NCBI GenBank assembly: GCA_027013095.1
Contig: JALUYI010000019.1
Location: 62,001 to 126,000, forward strand
Length of the DNA stretch: 64,000 nt
Reading direction: 5' to 3'
Source of the DNA: Paracoccaceae bacterium
Lineage (GTDB): Bacteria; Pseudomonadota; Alphaproteobacteria; Rhodobacterales; Rhodobacteraceae
The position numbers and the translations under genes were made by a program. Shown one piece after another: positions 49,662-58,094 of the stretch; positions within the stretch are counted from its first letter, which is position 1; every line of letters begins with the position of its first letter. The notes beneath the pieces are model-generated. The model had not been told where the DNA came from, searched no databases, and was given only the letters and a program-made list of their open reading frames with translations.

Positions 49662-51089
49662 TCAGGGTGCGGCGCAGGCCGGCGCATAAGCTGGCAGGGG
49701 GTGGCTGACCTCGGCGACGTAATAGCGCATCAAGGGAGTCTTGCCCTCATGGCGAATAAGGCCCGGCTCTGGGCGCGAGATGCGGAAATAGGGCACTCCC
49801 CCGGCAAAGGCGGTCCGGCTGAGAAACAGCCCTTTCTTGCTGCAGAGGGCCTTTGGAAAAGGCGGGCGGAACAGGTAGCGCGCTCGGCCCGTCATCGAGC
49901 GGACCGGCACGTCCTTTCCCATGTAATGCCAGAGCTGCGCAGTCAGACCATAGGCGTCCGTTGCAATCCAGACCGCGTCGTCAGCCTGCATGCGCCTGGC
50001 GATCTCGTGGCGCAGCTCACGCCAGCCCCGTCCTTGGGTGAATGCATTGTGACCGGGGATGATGACATGCCCGGGCCAGAATCCCACCAGCATCAACGCG
50101 CCGCTCAGCAGAAAGCCTCCGGGGGCCGCCCATTTCTGCAGCCAGCCCTGGGGCGGGGTGCGGCTTGCCGCGAGGACGGCGAGGCTGGGAAATATCGGCA
50201 CCAGCCACTGGCCGCCCGCGGTGGTCTTGATGGCGTGATAGCTGAGGTATAGAACCAGCGGGGCGCTGAGCCAGATCAGCACCTGTGGGTCGTCGGCCCG
50301 GGGGGTGCGGGGCCGGAATATTCCGCGCGCCACCAGCGCAAATGTCAGGGGCGTGACCAGCACCGCAAACGACGCCCAAAAGGTCAGAACCCGCAGGAAC
50401 GAGAACCCCTCGGCCTCGCCCAGACGGCCGAACTGGCGCTGAAAACCAACCCAGCCATTGTGCATGTTCCACAGCAAAAACGGCACCAGCACCAGAATAC
50501 CACACAGCGCACCGGCCCAGACCTGCCAATGGCGCAACCAGCTTCGGCCCTGACGCGTTGCAAACAGCCAGATGAGCAGCGCCAGACCAAAGAAGAAATT
50601 GGTGAATTTCGAGAGCACCCCAAGCCCGGCAAACAGGCCGACCGCCAGCCACCAGTTGGGCGCGCGGCGACTGTTGGCCTCGACCAGCGCCCAGCTTGCG
50701 GCGGTCCAGAACAGCACCGAGGCAGGATCGGGGGTCGCCGCAAAGCCGAACGCAGCCATCGGCACCATCGCCGCCAGATAGAAGGATGCGCGAAAGCCGC
50801 TGTTGCGGTCCTGCCCCAGCACCGTCCCCATGCGAAAGGTCATCAGAAGCACCAGCACCGAAATCCCGATCGAGGCCGCCCGTACGCCCAGATTTCCTGG
50901 CCCAAAGAGCGCCTCTCCGGCGGCGATCAGCCACGCAACCATCGGCGGGTGGTCATAATATCCCGCCGACGGCACGCTGGCCCACATCTGGTAATAGGCC
51001 TCGTCCTCGACCAGCGGCAGGGCGCTGGCCAGCACCGCGTGCACCAGCACGAGGGCCAATATCAACAGCCACAATTTGCGAGAAGTCAT
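49662..51089 (-). CDS. GT39-like membrane glycosyltransferase (ArnT/PMT type)
   Basis: A 475-residue integral membrane protein with about ten or more transmembrane helices. The first periplasmic loop has VEDEAYYQMWASVPSAGYYD, which contains the acidic residues used for catalysis in lipid-linked sugar transferases (PMT/ArnT), followed by HPPMVAWLIAAGEALFG. ATG 51089 is chosen; the longer start (51128) adds a basic tail with no family similarity. It likely transfers a sugar from a polyprenyl carrier to an envelope glycan; acceptor unknown. Divergent from nrdR. Confidence 0.88.
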   Translation of the reverse strand: MTSRKLWLLILALVLVHAVLASALPLVEDEAYYQMWASVPSAGYYDHPPMVAWLIAAGEALFGPGNLGVRAASIGISVLVLLMTFRMGTVLGQDRNSGFRASFYLAAMVPMAAFGFAATPDPASVLFWTAASWALVEANSRRAPNWWLAVGLFAGLGVLSKFTNFFFGLALLIWLFATRQGRSWLRHWQVWAGALCGILVLVPFLLWNMHNGWVGFQRQFGRLGEAEGFSFLRVLTFWASFAVLVTPLTFALVARGIFRPRTPRADDPQVLIWLSAPLVLYLSYHAIKTTAGGQWLVPIFPSLAVLAASRTPPQGWLQKWAAPGGFLLSGALMLVGFWPGHVIIPGHNAFTQGRGWRELRHEIARRMQADDAVWIATDAYGLTAQLWHYMGKDVPVRSMTGRARYLFRPPFPKALCSKKGLFLSRTAFAGGVPYFRISRPEPGLIRHEGKTPLMRYYVAEVSHPLPAYAPACAAP

Positions 51090-51242
51090 CCGGATTCGCC
51101 TTTTCGGTGCCCGCGTGATTATTGCCAATAGATGTTCGGGGTCAAGCCAGCATCTTGTAGCGCAACATACCCTCTACACAAAGAGTTGACAGCCGCCTAT
51201 AGTGGGGCCGTTCAGCAGGCCAACCACAAGGAAATCACGAAT

Positions 51243-51710
51243 ATGCGTTGTCCCTTTTGCGGAAATATCGACACCCAGGTTAAGGACAGCCGTCCGGCAG
51301 AAGATCATGTCGCCATCCGTCGCCGTCGGGCCTGCCCGGCCTGTGGCGGGCGCTTTACCACCTATGAACGGGTGCAGTTGCGCGATCTCGTGGTGATCAA
51401 GAAAAACGGTCGGCGCGAAGAGTTCGACCGCGACAAGCTCGAGCGTTCGATCCGGGTTGCGCTGCAAAAACGCCCGCTCGATCCCGACCGGATTGACCAG
51501 ATGATCTCGGGCATCGTCCGGCGTCTTGAAAGCCTTGGCGAAACCGACATCAAGTCAGACAGGATTGGCGAGATCGTGATGGAGACGCTGGCCCGGATCG
51601 ACACCGTGGCCTATGTGCGTTTTGCCAGCGTTTACAAGAACTTTCAGGCCGCGGATGATTTCGAGGATTTCGTCCACGAGCTGCGTCCGCCCATCCTCGA
51701 CGAAGACTGA
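51243..51710 (+). CDS. nrdR: Transcriptional repressor NrdR
   Basis: A 155-residue regulator of ribonucleotide reductase genes. The zinc ribbon (residues 1-40: [20 protein letters not shown], then [12 protein letters not shown]) has two CxxC pairs, and the ATP-cone occupies about 45-140 ([20 protein letters not shown]). ATG 51243 gives the canonical start with AAGGAAA upstream. ribD starts 2 nt after its stop, a common pairing. No NrdR box is visible in the window. Confidence 0.97.
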   Translation: MRCPFCGNIDTQVKDSRPAEDHVAIRRRRACPACGGRFTTYERVQLRDLVVIKKNGRREEFDRDKLERSIRVALQKRPLDPDRIDQMISGIVRRLESLGETDIKSDRIGEIVMETLARIDTVAYVRFASVYKNFQAADDFEDFVHELRPPILDED

Positions 51711-51712
51711 CC

Positions 51713-52831
51713 ATGACCCACAGCCCCGCCGATCTGCGCTGGATGGCGCTGGCGCTGGCGCTGGGTCGGCGTGCATTGGGACGCAGTTGGCCAAACCCCG
51801 CGGTGGGTGCGGTCGTGGTCCGGGACGGGCGGGTTCTGGGGCGCGGTTGGACCCAGCCCGGCGGGCGCCCCCATGCCGAGACCATGGCCCTGAAGGCCGC
51901 CGACGAGCAGTCGCCCGATGCGACCCGGGGGGCGAGTGTCTATGTCACGCTTGAACCGTGCGCCCACCACGGGCAGACCCCGCCCTGTGCCGAGGCGCTG
52001 ATCCGGGCCGGGGTCGCCCGGGTGGTTACGGCCCTGACCGACCCGGACCCACGGGTGGCGGGGCGCGGGCACCAGATGTTGCGCGCCGCCGGTGTCGCCG
52101 TCACCGAAGGCTGTCGCGCGGCCGAAGCCCGTTTCGATCAGGCCGGTTTTTTGTCTCGGGTCACCCGAAACCGGCCGATGGTCACGCTGAAGTTGGCCAG
52201 CTCATTTGATGGGCGGATTGCGACGGAAAGCGGCGAAAGCCGCTGGATCACCGGCCCCGAGGCACGGCGCTATGTGCATTATCTGCGTGCAACCCATGAT
52301 GCGGTCATGGTCGGCTCGGGCACCAGTCGGGCCGATGATCCGAACCTTCTGGTTCGTGATCTCGGCGAGGTCGGCCAACCGCTGCGGGTGGTCTGCGACA
52401 CGCATCTGGTCTCGAATCCGGACGGGCGTCTGGGGCAGGGGGCAGCCACGAACCCGGTGGTCCTGTGCATTGGTGCGCATGCCGGGGCGGCCGAGCAGGC
52501 GGCTTGGCGGGCCCGGGGGGCGCGGCTGCTGGTTTGCAAGACAACGCCAGTGGGGCATCTTGACCTTGACGACGTTCTGGGCCGGTTGGCAGATCTTGGC
52601 GTGACCCGGGTATTTTGCGAAGGCGGCGGCGGGCTGGCCGCGGGGCTGCTGGGCCGCGGGTTGGTGGATCGTCTGGTTGGGTTCACCGCCGGTCTGGTGC
52701 TGGGGGCAGAGGGGCGGGCGTCAGTGGCGCCGCTGCCCCGCCGTTCACTGGCTGATCACGCGCGCTTTTCCCTTGTGGAAAGCCGGGCTCTGGGGGGCGA
52801 TGTCGTTCACATCTGGGAAAAGCAGGGCTGA
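51713..52831 (+). CDS. ribD: Bifunctional riboflavin deaminase/reductase RibD
   Basis: A 372-residue enzyme of riboflavin synthesis. The N-terminal deaminase domain has the zinc-ligand motifs GRPHAETMALKAAD and LEPCAHHGQTPPCAEALIRA. The C-terminal NADPH-dependent reductase begins VTLKLASSFDGRIATESGES and has SGTSRADDPNLLVRD and RVFCEGGGGLAAGLLG. It starts 2 nt after nrdR. A triplicated 15-bp tail spans its stop codon. I see no FMN riboswitch. Confidence 0.95.
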   Translation: MTHSPADLRWMALALALGRRALGRSWPNPAVGAVVVRDGRVLGRGWTQPGGRPHAETMALKAADEQSPDATRGASVYVTLEPCAHHGQTPPCAEALIRAGVARVVTALTDPDPRVAGRGHQMLRAAGVAVTEGCRAAEARFDQAGFLSRVTRNRPMVTLKLASSFDGRIATESGESRWITGPEARRYVHYLRATHDAVMVGSGTSRADDPNLLVRDLGEVGQPLRVVCDTHLVSNPDGRLGQGAATNPVVLCIGAHAGAAEQAAWRARGARLLVCKTTPVGHLDLDDVLGRLADLGVTRVFCEGGGGLAAGLLGRGLVDRLVGFTAGLVLGAEGRASVAPLPRRSLADHARFSLVESRALGGDVVHIWEKQG

Positions 52832-52859
52832 GAAAAATAGGGCTGGGAAAAACGGGGCC
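52815..52859 (+). repeat. 15-bp imperfect tandem triplet spanning the ribD stop
   Basis: Three units GGGAAAAGCAGGGCT, GAGAAAAATAGGGCT and GGGAAAAACGGGGCC sit head to tail. The first ends the ribD coding sequence (reading WEKQG) and the stop TGA falls at its junction with the second, so the copies after it are the remnants of an in-frame duplication that the stop now excludes. Confidence 0.7.
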
Positions 52860-52963
52860 CAGAGTGAAAATTACTCAGGGCCACCGGGATCAGCCTCGCC
52901 AGCGGCTGACAAGCGGCCGCTTTGACGCCAAAATCACCCCAAAGCGCCCCGGTTGGTAGGGGA

Positions 52964-53506
52964 TCAGCGCGCCGGACCGATCATCATTACCATCTGGCGG
53001 CCTTCCAGTTTTGGCATGTTCTCGACCTTGCCAAGCTCTTCGACATCTGCGGCGACCCGGCGCAACAGCTCCAGCCCGAGGTTCTGGTGCGCCATCTCGC
53101 GACCGCGAAAGCGCATCGTCACCTTGACCTTGTCGCCATTTTCAAGAAACCGGACCACATTGCGCATCTTGACATCATAATCATGCGTATCGGTGTTGGG
53201 CCTGAACTTGACCTCCTTCACCTCGATGGTCTTCTGTTTTTTGCGGGCTTCGGACTCACGCTTTTGTTGCTCGTATTTGAACTTGCCGAAATCCATCACC
53301 TTGCAGACCGGAGGTCTGGCGTTTGGCGAAATTTCGACCAGATCGAGACCGGCCTCTTCGGCCAGCTGCATGCCATGTCTGGGGGTGGTGACGCCGATGT
53401 TTTCGCCCTCGGGGCCAATCAATCGGATTTCGGTTTCGCGGATGCGCTCGTTCACGCGGGGTCCGGTGTCGCGCGTCGGGGGCGCGTTGTGAGGTCTGCG
53501 GGCTAT
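52964..53506 (-). CDS. infC: Translation initiation factor IF-3, apparent AUA start
   Basis: IF3 binds the 30S subunit and proofreads start codons. Reading back from the stop, the frame is open to 53506 and gives a 180-residue protein, the usual IF3 length. The N-terminus is [20 protein letters not shown], after an ATA codon at 53506-53504; the only standard start, GTG 53455, would delete conserved residues and leave 163. AAAAGGA lies 10 nt before the ATA. The rest is normal: [36 protein letters not shown]. In E. coli infC starts with the rare AUU that IF3 discriminates against, giving feedback; here AUA may do the same. Confidence 0.85.
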   Translation of the reverse strand: MARRPHNAPPTRDTGPRVNERIRETEIRLIGPEGENIGVTTPRHGMQLAEEAGLDLVEISPNARPPVCKVMDFGKFKYEQQKRESEARKKQKTIEVKEVKFRPNTDTHDYDVKMRNVVRFLENGDKVKVTMRFRGREMAHQNLGLELLRRVAADVEELGKVENMPKLEGRQMVMMIGPAR

Positions 53507-53677
53507 GGGTTTCGAGTCCTTTTGTTGCTTGCGGTTTTTTCGTGTCTCTGTGACGGGGCCAAACTAATGCGCCGGGCCGCCGTGTTCAAGTAGGCTCTTC
53601 AGTCCACGAGATTGGCCGCGACGTCAAGGTTTTCGCTCCGCTTTGCTGACGATTTATCAAGAGAGTGTGACGCTTTG

Positions 53678-53697
53678 AAGGGTTTTGGCCCTTTTTC
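53678..53697 (+). other. Terminator-like hairpin upstream of the cytochrome gene
   Basis: AAGGG (53678-53682) pairs with CCCTT (53689-53693), loop TTTTGG, followed by TTT; the flanks TTGAA and TTCAA extend the stem imperfectly. It lies about 100 nt before the cytochrome start and could be an attenuator in its leader. The remaining gap (53507-53677) shows no gene. Confidence 0.3.
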
Positions 53698-53791
53698 AAG
53701 AAAATGCTTGTTTGTCGCAGTGTCCCGCCGCCAACATCAACCATCAGATGCGGCCCTGTTGTTGGGCGGCGTGAGGGGAAGGGAAGATGCG

Positions 53792-54505
53792 ATGAAGAAT
53801 TTGTCTCTGATTATCATTGTGCTGGTCGTAGGGATTGGCGGGTATACCTATTACGCGAACCAGAATGCCAAGCAGGAGGCGGCGGCGCAAATGGCCGCCG
53901 AGCAGGCCGCGGCGCAGGCGGCGGCGGAAAAGAAAAAGGCGGCAGCTGCGGCGGCAGCCAAGGCCAAGGCGGCCAAGGAAGCGGCGGCGAAAAAAGCGGC
54001 TGAAGCAGCGAAAAAAGCGGCAGCCATGAAACCGCCCTTTGGTAGCAAGGGCGATGTCGGTTTTGCGTCCAAGGTCTGGTCGGCGATGGTCGCACAGCGG
54101 CTGGCAGGCCCGAATGAGATCCACTCGGCGCCCTATGAAGGAACCGAGCCTCACGGCATGATGCTGGAACTGTTTATCACCAAGGCCACCATCGACGGGC
54201 GCACCGGCGATCTGATCGTCAAGCGCAACTTTGGTCCGGCCGGGGTGACCAAGGAGGAGGTCACCAACAATCCCGACAAGCATCTCGGCGCGATTACCGT
54301 CATGTTCCGTCGCGAGGCCGGGTTCGACCCCGAGGACAAGAACTGGTTCTGGGCAAAATTCCTGCCCGATGGCTCGCTGGACAAGAACCCCAAGGGAATG
54401 AGCCTTGCCGGCAAGGTGGCTAAGGGCAAGGACGTGGGCTGCATCGCCTGCCACTCGGCGGCGGATGGGGGCGACATGGTTTACTCGCCGGTCATATTCA
54501 AATAG
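53792..54505 (+). CDS. Membrane-anchored monoheme cytochrome, P460-like C-terminal domain
   Basis: A 237-residue protein. An N-terminal anchor (LSLIIIVLVVGIGGYTYYAN) precedes an Ala/Lys-rich stalk of about 55 residues (from 27 to 80) resembling TolA, then a globular domain with EPHGMMLELFITKATIDGRT, FWAKFLPDGSLDKNPKGMS and one CxxCH heme site (Cys217, Cys220, His221, in CIACHSAADGGDMVYSP). The end resembles cytochrome P460/c'-beta-type proteins. ATG 53792 follows AAGGGA. Electron transfer or detoxification of N-compounds is possible; the function is inferred only from the heme. Confidence 0.75.
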   Translation: MKNLSLIIIVLVVGIGGYTYYANQNAKQEAAAQMAAEQAAAQAAAEKKKAAAAAAAKAKAAKEAAAKKAAEAAKKAAAMKPPFGSKGDVGFASKVWSAMVAQRLAGPNEIHSAPYEGTEPHGMMLELFITKATIDGRTGDLIVKRNFGPAGVTKEEVTNNPDKHLGAITVMFRREAGFDPEDKNWFWAKFLPDGSLDKNPKGMSLAGKVAKGKDVGCIACHSAADGGDMVYSPVIFK

Positions 54506-54521
54506 GTCGCGCCTGACACCA

Positions 54522-54554
54522 AAAAGGGCCGCCAATGTTGCGGCCCTTTTGTTT
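54522..54554. terminator. Bidirectional terminator between the cytochrome gene and thrS
   Basis: AAAAGGGCCGC (54522-54532) pairs perfectly with GCGGCCCTTTT (54540-54550), loop CAATGTT, with T-rich GTTTT after it on the plus strand and A/T ends on both sides. It can serve both convergent genes. Confidence 0.85.
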
Positions 54555-54569
54555 TGCAGGTGCGGGATG

Positions 54570-56516
54570 CTAACGCAAATCCGGCGGTGTCGACTCGGCA
54601 ACCAGCTCGCCCAGCAGCTCGTCAAGCGGGGCGACCCTCGATCCCTTGGATCCCAGACGCCGCATCGACACCGTACCCTCGCCCACCTCTTTCATGCCGC
54701 AGGCCAGAATGACCGGCACCAATGCGTGGGAATGTTCGCGCACCTTGTAATTGATCTTTTCGTTGCGCACATCGGCCTCGGCCCGCAGCCCCGCGGCGCG
54801 CAGCCTGCTTGTGACCTCAAGCACATAGTCATCGGCATCCGACACGATCGAGGCCACCACGATCTGGCGCGGCGCCAGCCACAGCGGAAAGCGCCCGCCG
54901 TAATGTTCGATCAACACGCCGAGGAAGCGCTCGAAACTGCCGAGCGTCGCGCGGTGCAGCATGACGGGCGTGTGCTTGGCCCCATCCTCGCCGATATATT
55001 CGGCCCCCAGACGCCCCGGCAGCACGAAATCGGCTTGCAACGTGCCCAGCTGCCATTCGCGCCCGATCGCATCGGTCAGCTTGAAATCCAGCTTGGGGCC
55101 ATAGAACGCCCCTTCGCCGGGGTCGATCTCGTAAGGCAGGCCCAGCGCCTTGATGGCATTTTCCAGCGCCGCCTCGGCCTGGTCCCAGACCGCATCCGTT
55201 CCGGCGCGCACCTCGGGGCGGGTCGAGAACTTGATGTCGAAACTGTCAAACCCGAGGTCGTTATAGACCCGCGTCAAAAGGTTGATGAATTTCTCGGTCT
55301 CGGATGCGATCTGGCTTTCCATGCAGAAGATATGCGCATCGTCCTGCGTGAACCCGCGCACCCGCATCAAGCCGTGCATGGAGCCCGAGCTTTCATAACG
55401 GTGGCAAGAGCCGAATTCGGCCAGGCGCAACGGCAGGTCGCGATAGGATTTCAGGCCCTGGTTATAGACCTGCACATGGCAGGGGCAGTTCATCGGTTTC
55501 AGGGCATTCACCCGCTTTTCATTGGCATGTTCCTCGTCGATTTCGGTGATGAACATGTTTTCGCGGTATTTGTCCCAATGGCCCGAGGCCTCCCACAGCT
55601 TGCGGTCAACCACCTGCGGGGTGTTGATTTCCTGATAGCCGTCCGCGATCTGCCGGCGGCGCATGTAATCCTGCAATGTGCGATAGAGAACCCAGCCATT
55701 GGGGTGCCAGAACACCATGCCGGGGGCCTCTTCCTGGATGTGGAACAGGTCCATTTCACGGCCCAGCTTGCGGTGGTCGCGCTTTTCGGCCTCTTCCAGC
55801 ATGTTGAGATAGGCCTTGAGTTCGGCCTTGTTGCGAAAGGCCACCCCATAGATGCGCTGCAGCATGGCGTTGTTGCTGTCGCCGCGCCAATAGGCGCCCG
55901 CCACGCTCATCAGCTTGAACGCATCGGCCGGAACCTGCCCCGTATGCACCAGATGCGGGCCGCGGCACAGATCCTGCCAGTCGCCATGCCAATACATGCG
56001 GATCGGTTGCCCCTCGGGGATCATGCCGACCAGTTCCACCTTGTAGGGTTCGTCATTGTCCTCGTAGAAACGGATGGCGCGATCGCGCTCCCAGACCTCG
56101 GTGCGGACGGGGTCGCGCAGATTGATGATCTCGCGCATCTTTTTCTCGATCAGGGCAAGGTCTTCGCTGGAAAAGGGCTCGTCCCGGTCGAAATCGTAAT
56201 AGAAACCGTTGTCGATGACCGGGCCAATGGTGACCTTGGTGTCGGGCCACAGCTCCTGCACGGCGCGCGCCATGATATGGGCGGCGTCGTGGCGGATCAG
56301 CTCCAGCGCCTTGTTCTCGTCCTTCATGGTGTGGATGGCGATTTCGGCGTCTTCCTCGATCGGGCGCGTCAGGTCGCGATGCTCGCCATTGATGCTGCAG
56401 GAAATGGCCGCCTTGGCCAGCGATTTCGAAATGCTGGCCGCCACCTCGGCGCCGGTGGTGCCTACCGGGTAGCTGCGTTTCGATCCATCGGGGAAGGTCA
56501 GGGTGATGTCGGCCAT
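54570..56516 (-). CDS. thrS: Threonyl-tRNA synthetase
   Basis: A 648-residue class II synthetase. The N-terminal TGS domain ([20 protein letters not shown]) is followed by the editing domain with [14 protein letters not shown] and [10 protein letters not shown], so mischarged Ser-tRNA clearance should be intact. The catalytic core has [20 protein letters not shown] with the zinc Cys, [17 protein letters not shown] (motif 2 loop), and [20 protein letters not shown]. The anticodon-binding domain is at the C-terminus. ATG 56516 follows GAGGAG; the longer frame to 56597 has no family similarity. Confidence 0.97.
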   Translation of the reverse strand: MADITLTFPDGSKRSYPVGTTGAEVAASISKSLAKAAISCSINGEHRDLTRPIEEDAEIAIHTMKDENKALELIRHDAAHIMARAVQELWPDTKVTIGPVIDNGFYYDFDRDEPFSSEDLALIEKKMREIINLRDPVRTEVWERDRAIRFYEDNDEPYKVELVGMIPEGQPIRMYWHGDWQDLCRGPHLVHTGQVPADAFKLMSVAGAYWRGDSNNAMLQRIYGVAFRNKAELKAYLNMLEEAEKRDHRKLGREMDLFHIQEEAPGMVFWHPNGWVLYRTLQDYMRRRQIADGYQEINTPQVVDRKLWEASGHWDKYRENMFITEIDEEHANEKRVNALKPMNCPCHVQVYNQGLKSYRDLPLRLAEFGSCHRYESSGSMHGLMRVRGFTQDDAHIFCMESQIASETEKFINLLTRVYNDLGFDSFDIKFSTRPEVRAGTDAVWDQAEAALENAIKALGLPYEIDPGEGAFYGPKLDFKLTDAIGREWQLGTLQADFVLPGRLGAEYIGEDGAKHTPVMLHRATLGSFERFLGVLIEHYGGRFPLWLAPRQIVVASIVSDADDYVLEVTSRLRAAGLRAEADVRNEKINYKVREHSHALVPVILACGMKEVGEGTVSMRRLGSKGSRVAPLDELLGELVAESTPPDLR

Positions 56517-56637
56517 ATGCGGCGCACTCCTCGGTTTGGCGCCTACGAAACGCCCGGTTGCGGTCAGGGGCTTGATATGGCGCGACCCTTGCGGCAAGTC
56601 AAGGGTACGAGTCTTTCATGAAAACGGAGCAGAACCC

Positions 56638-57402
56638 ATGTCCGAAGTACAATTTCTGACCACGCCGGAAAACCGTCGCATCGCCTATCGCCAAAACCCC
56701 GGAGACGGGCCCGTGATCGTCTTTCTCGGCGGCTTCAAATCGGACATGAACGGCACCAAGGCAACATTTCTGGAGGGCTGGGCCCGGGCGCAGGGGCGCG
56801 GCTTTTTGCGGTTTGATTATTCCGGTCACGGGCAGAGCGAGGGCGATTTTCAGAACGGCAGCATCGGCGATTGGGCGGCAGACGCGACGGCTGTGATCAC
56901 AAAACTGACAACTGGCAAGGTGATCCTTGTGGGCTCGTCCATGGGGGGGTGGATTTCGCTGTTGTTGGCCCGGCGCATGCCTGAACGCGTGGCCGGTCTG
57001 GTGGGGGTCGCCGCAGCGCCGGATTTTACCGAGGACATGATGTGGGCGGGGTTCAGCGAGGCCGAACGCGAGACGCTGGTGCGGGATGGGCGGTTGGAAC
57101 TGCCCAGCGAATATGAAGACGGGCCATATGTGATCACAAAACGCATGATTGATGACGGCCGCAACAATCTGGTTTTGCGCACACCCTTGAATCTGCCTTT
57201 TCCGGTGCGCCTGTTGCAGGGAACGGCGGATCGGGATGTGGAGGTCTCGGTGGCGCTGCGCCTGCTGGATCATGCCGAAGGGGATGACATCCGGCTGACC
57301 TTGGTCAAGGGGGCGGATCACCGTTTTTCCACGGCTCTGAACCTGCGTTTGATCGGGGCGGCGATCCGCTCGGTCGAGCGGGCGGCGGGGCGGACGTTAT
57401 AG
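56638..57402 (+). CDS. Alpha/beta-hydrolase (ABHD10-like)
   Basis: A 254-residue serine hydrolase. The nucleophile elbow is VGSSMGGWISLLLAR; FLGGFKSDMNGTKA and FLRFDYSGHGQSEGDFQNGS match bacterial relatives of ABHD10 and related acyl-esterases. The catalytic Asp is probably in GTADRDVEVSVAL and the His in VKGADHRFS. ATG 56638 follows CGGAG. The divergent thrS gene is 121 nt away and a small membrane protein gene overlaps its end by 6 nt. The substrate is unknown; a thioester or acyl-glucuronide-type ester is possible. Confidence 0.85.
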   Translation: MSEVQFLTTPENRRIAYRQNPGDGPVIVFLGGFKSDMNGTKATFLEGWARAQGRGFLRFDYSGHGQSEGDFQNGSIGDWAADATAVITKLTTGKVILVGSSMGGWISLLLARRMPERVAGLVGVAAAPDFTEDMMWAGFSEAERETLVRDGRLELPSEYEDGPYVITKRMIDDGRNNLVLRTPLNLPFPVRLLQGTADRDVEVSVALRLLDHAEGDDIRLTLVKGADHRFSTALNLRLIGAAIRSVERAAGRTL

Positions 57403-57609
57403 GGCGATCCCGACCACGACCATCATCAGCCCCAGCGCCGACAGGCCGAGGGCGGCCATGTTCAGGGCGACGATGCGTTGCAGGCGGGCCTTCATCTCGG
57501 CATCGGGTAGACCGGCGCGCTTGGCGCTGAAGGCCAGCCAGATGCAATAGCCAAGGCCCAAAAGGCCAAGCCCGGCGACAAAGCTGCCGATATAGATCAG
57601 GATTTCCAT
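57397..57609 (-). CDS. Small two-helix membrane protein
   Basis: A 70-residue protein with two hydrophobic segments (ILIYIGSFVAGLGLLGLGYC and ALNMAALGLSALGLMMVVVG) linked by a charged stretch rich in Ala, Arg and Lys (FSAKRAGLPDAEMKARLQRI). I do not recognise a family. ATG 57609. Its end overlaps the hydrolase stop by 6 nt on the opposite strand, and its upstream region contains a duplicated 13-mer (57619-57646). Confidence 0.6.
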   Translation of the reverse strand: MEILIYIGSFVAGLGLLGLGYCIWLAFSAKRAGLPDAEMKARLQRIVALNMAALGLSALGLMMVVVGIAL

Positions 57610-57618
57610 GTGCGCTCC

Positions 57619-57646
57619 GTGTTTGGCCGCGTGGTGTTTGGCCGCG
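57619..57646. repeat. Direct duplication of a 13-mer, period 15
   Basis: GTGTTTGGCCGCG occurs at 57619-57631 and 57634-57646, directly upstream of the small membrane protein start and about 130 nt before gapR. It is a simple tandem duplication with the same 15-bp spacing seen at ribD. Confidence 0.6.
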
Positions 57647-57773
57647 CGTTTTGACAGGGTGGGGGCGGGATCTGTGCCTGCCTAAAGAAATCGGGCGCTC
57701 TGCGCAAGCGGGGCTTGAATGCGGCCTTTCGGGCGGCTAGGAAAGGAGCTTGTCGAGGCAGAAGGAGAACACC

Positions 57774-58031
57774 ATGGACGACAGTGCAGGCGACGCCACC
57801 TACCGGGTGACCAGCAGCGAACTGCGGGCATTTGTCGAGCGATATGAACGACTTGACGCCGAGAAAAAGGATATTGCCGAGCAACAGAAAGAGGTGATGG
57901 CCGAGGCCAAGTCGCGGGGCTATGATACCAAGGTTCTGCGCAAGATCGTGGCCCTGCGCAAACGCGATCCGGCGGATATTTCCGAGGAAGAGGCGGTGCT
58001 GGAACTCTACAAGGAAGCGCTCGGGATGTAG
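57774..58031 (+). CDS. gapR: GapR-family nucleoid-associated protein (DUF2312)
   Basis: An 85-residue DUF2312 protein. The helical pattern SELRAFVERYERLDAEKKDI followed by QQKEVMAEAKSRGYDTKVLR and KIVALRKRDPADISEEEA is the family signature. GapR of Caulobacter binds overtwisted DNA as a dimer-based clamp and assists replication and chromosome structure; the same role is inferred. ATG 57774 follows AAGGAGA. It is a stand-alone gene here, convergent with the sulfotransferase-like gene. Confidence 0.92.
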   Translation: MDDSAGDATYRVTSSELRAFVERYERLDAEKKDIAEQQKEVMAEAKSRGYDTKVLRKIVALRKRDPADISEEEAVLELYKEALGM

Positions 58032-58094
58032 ACCCGGCGCGGGCACTGGCGAGGCGCCTGCCGCGAGGGTGATTTGACGGGGCGGTTTGGCAGT

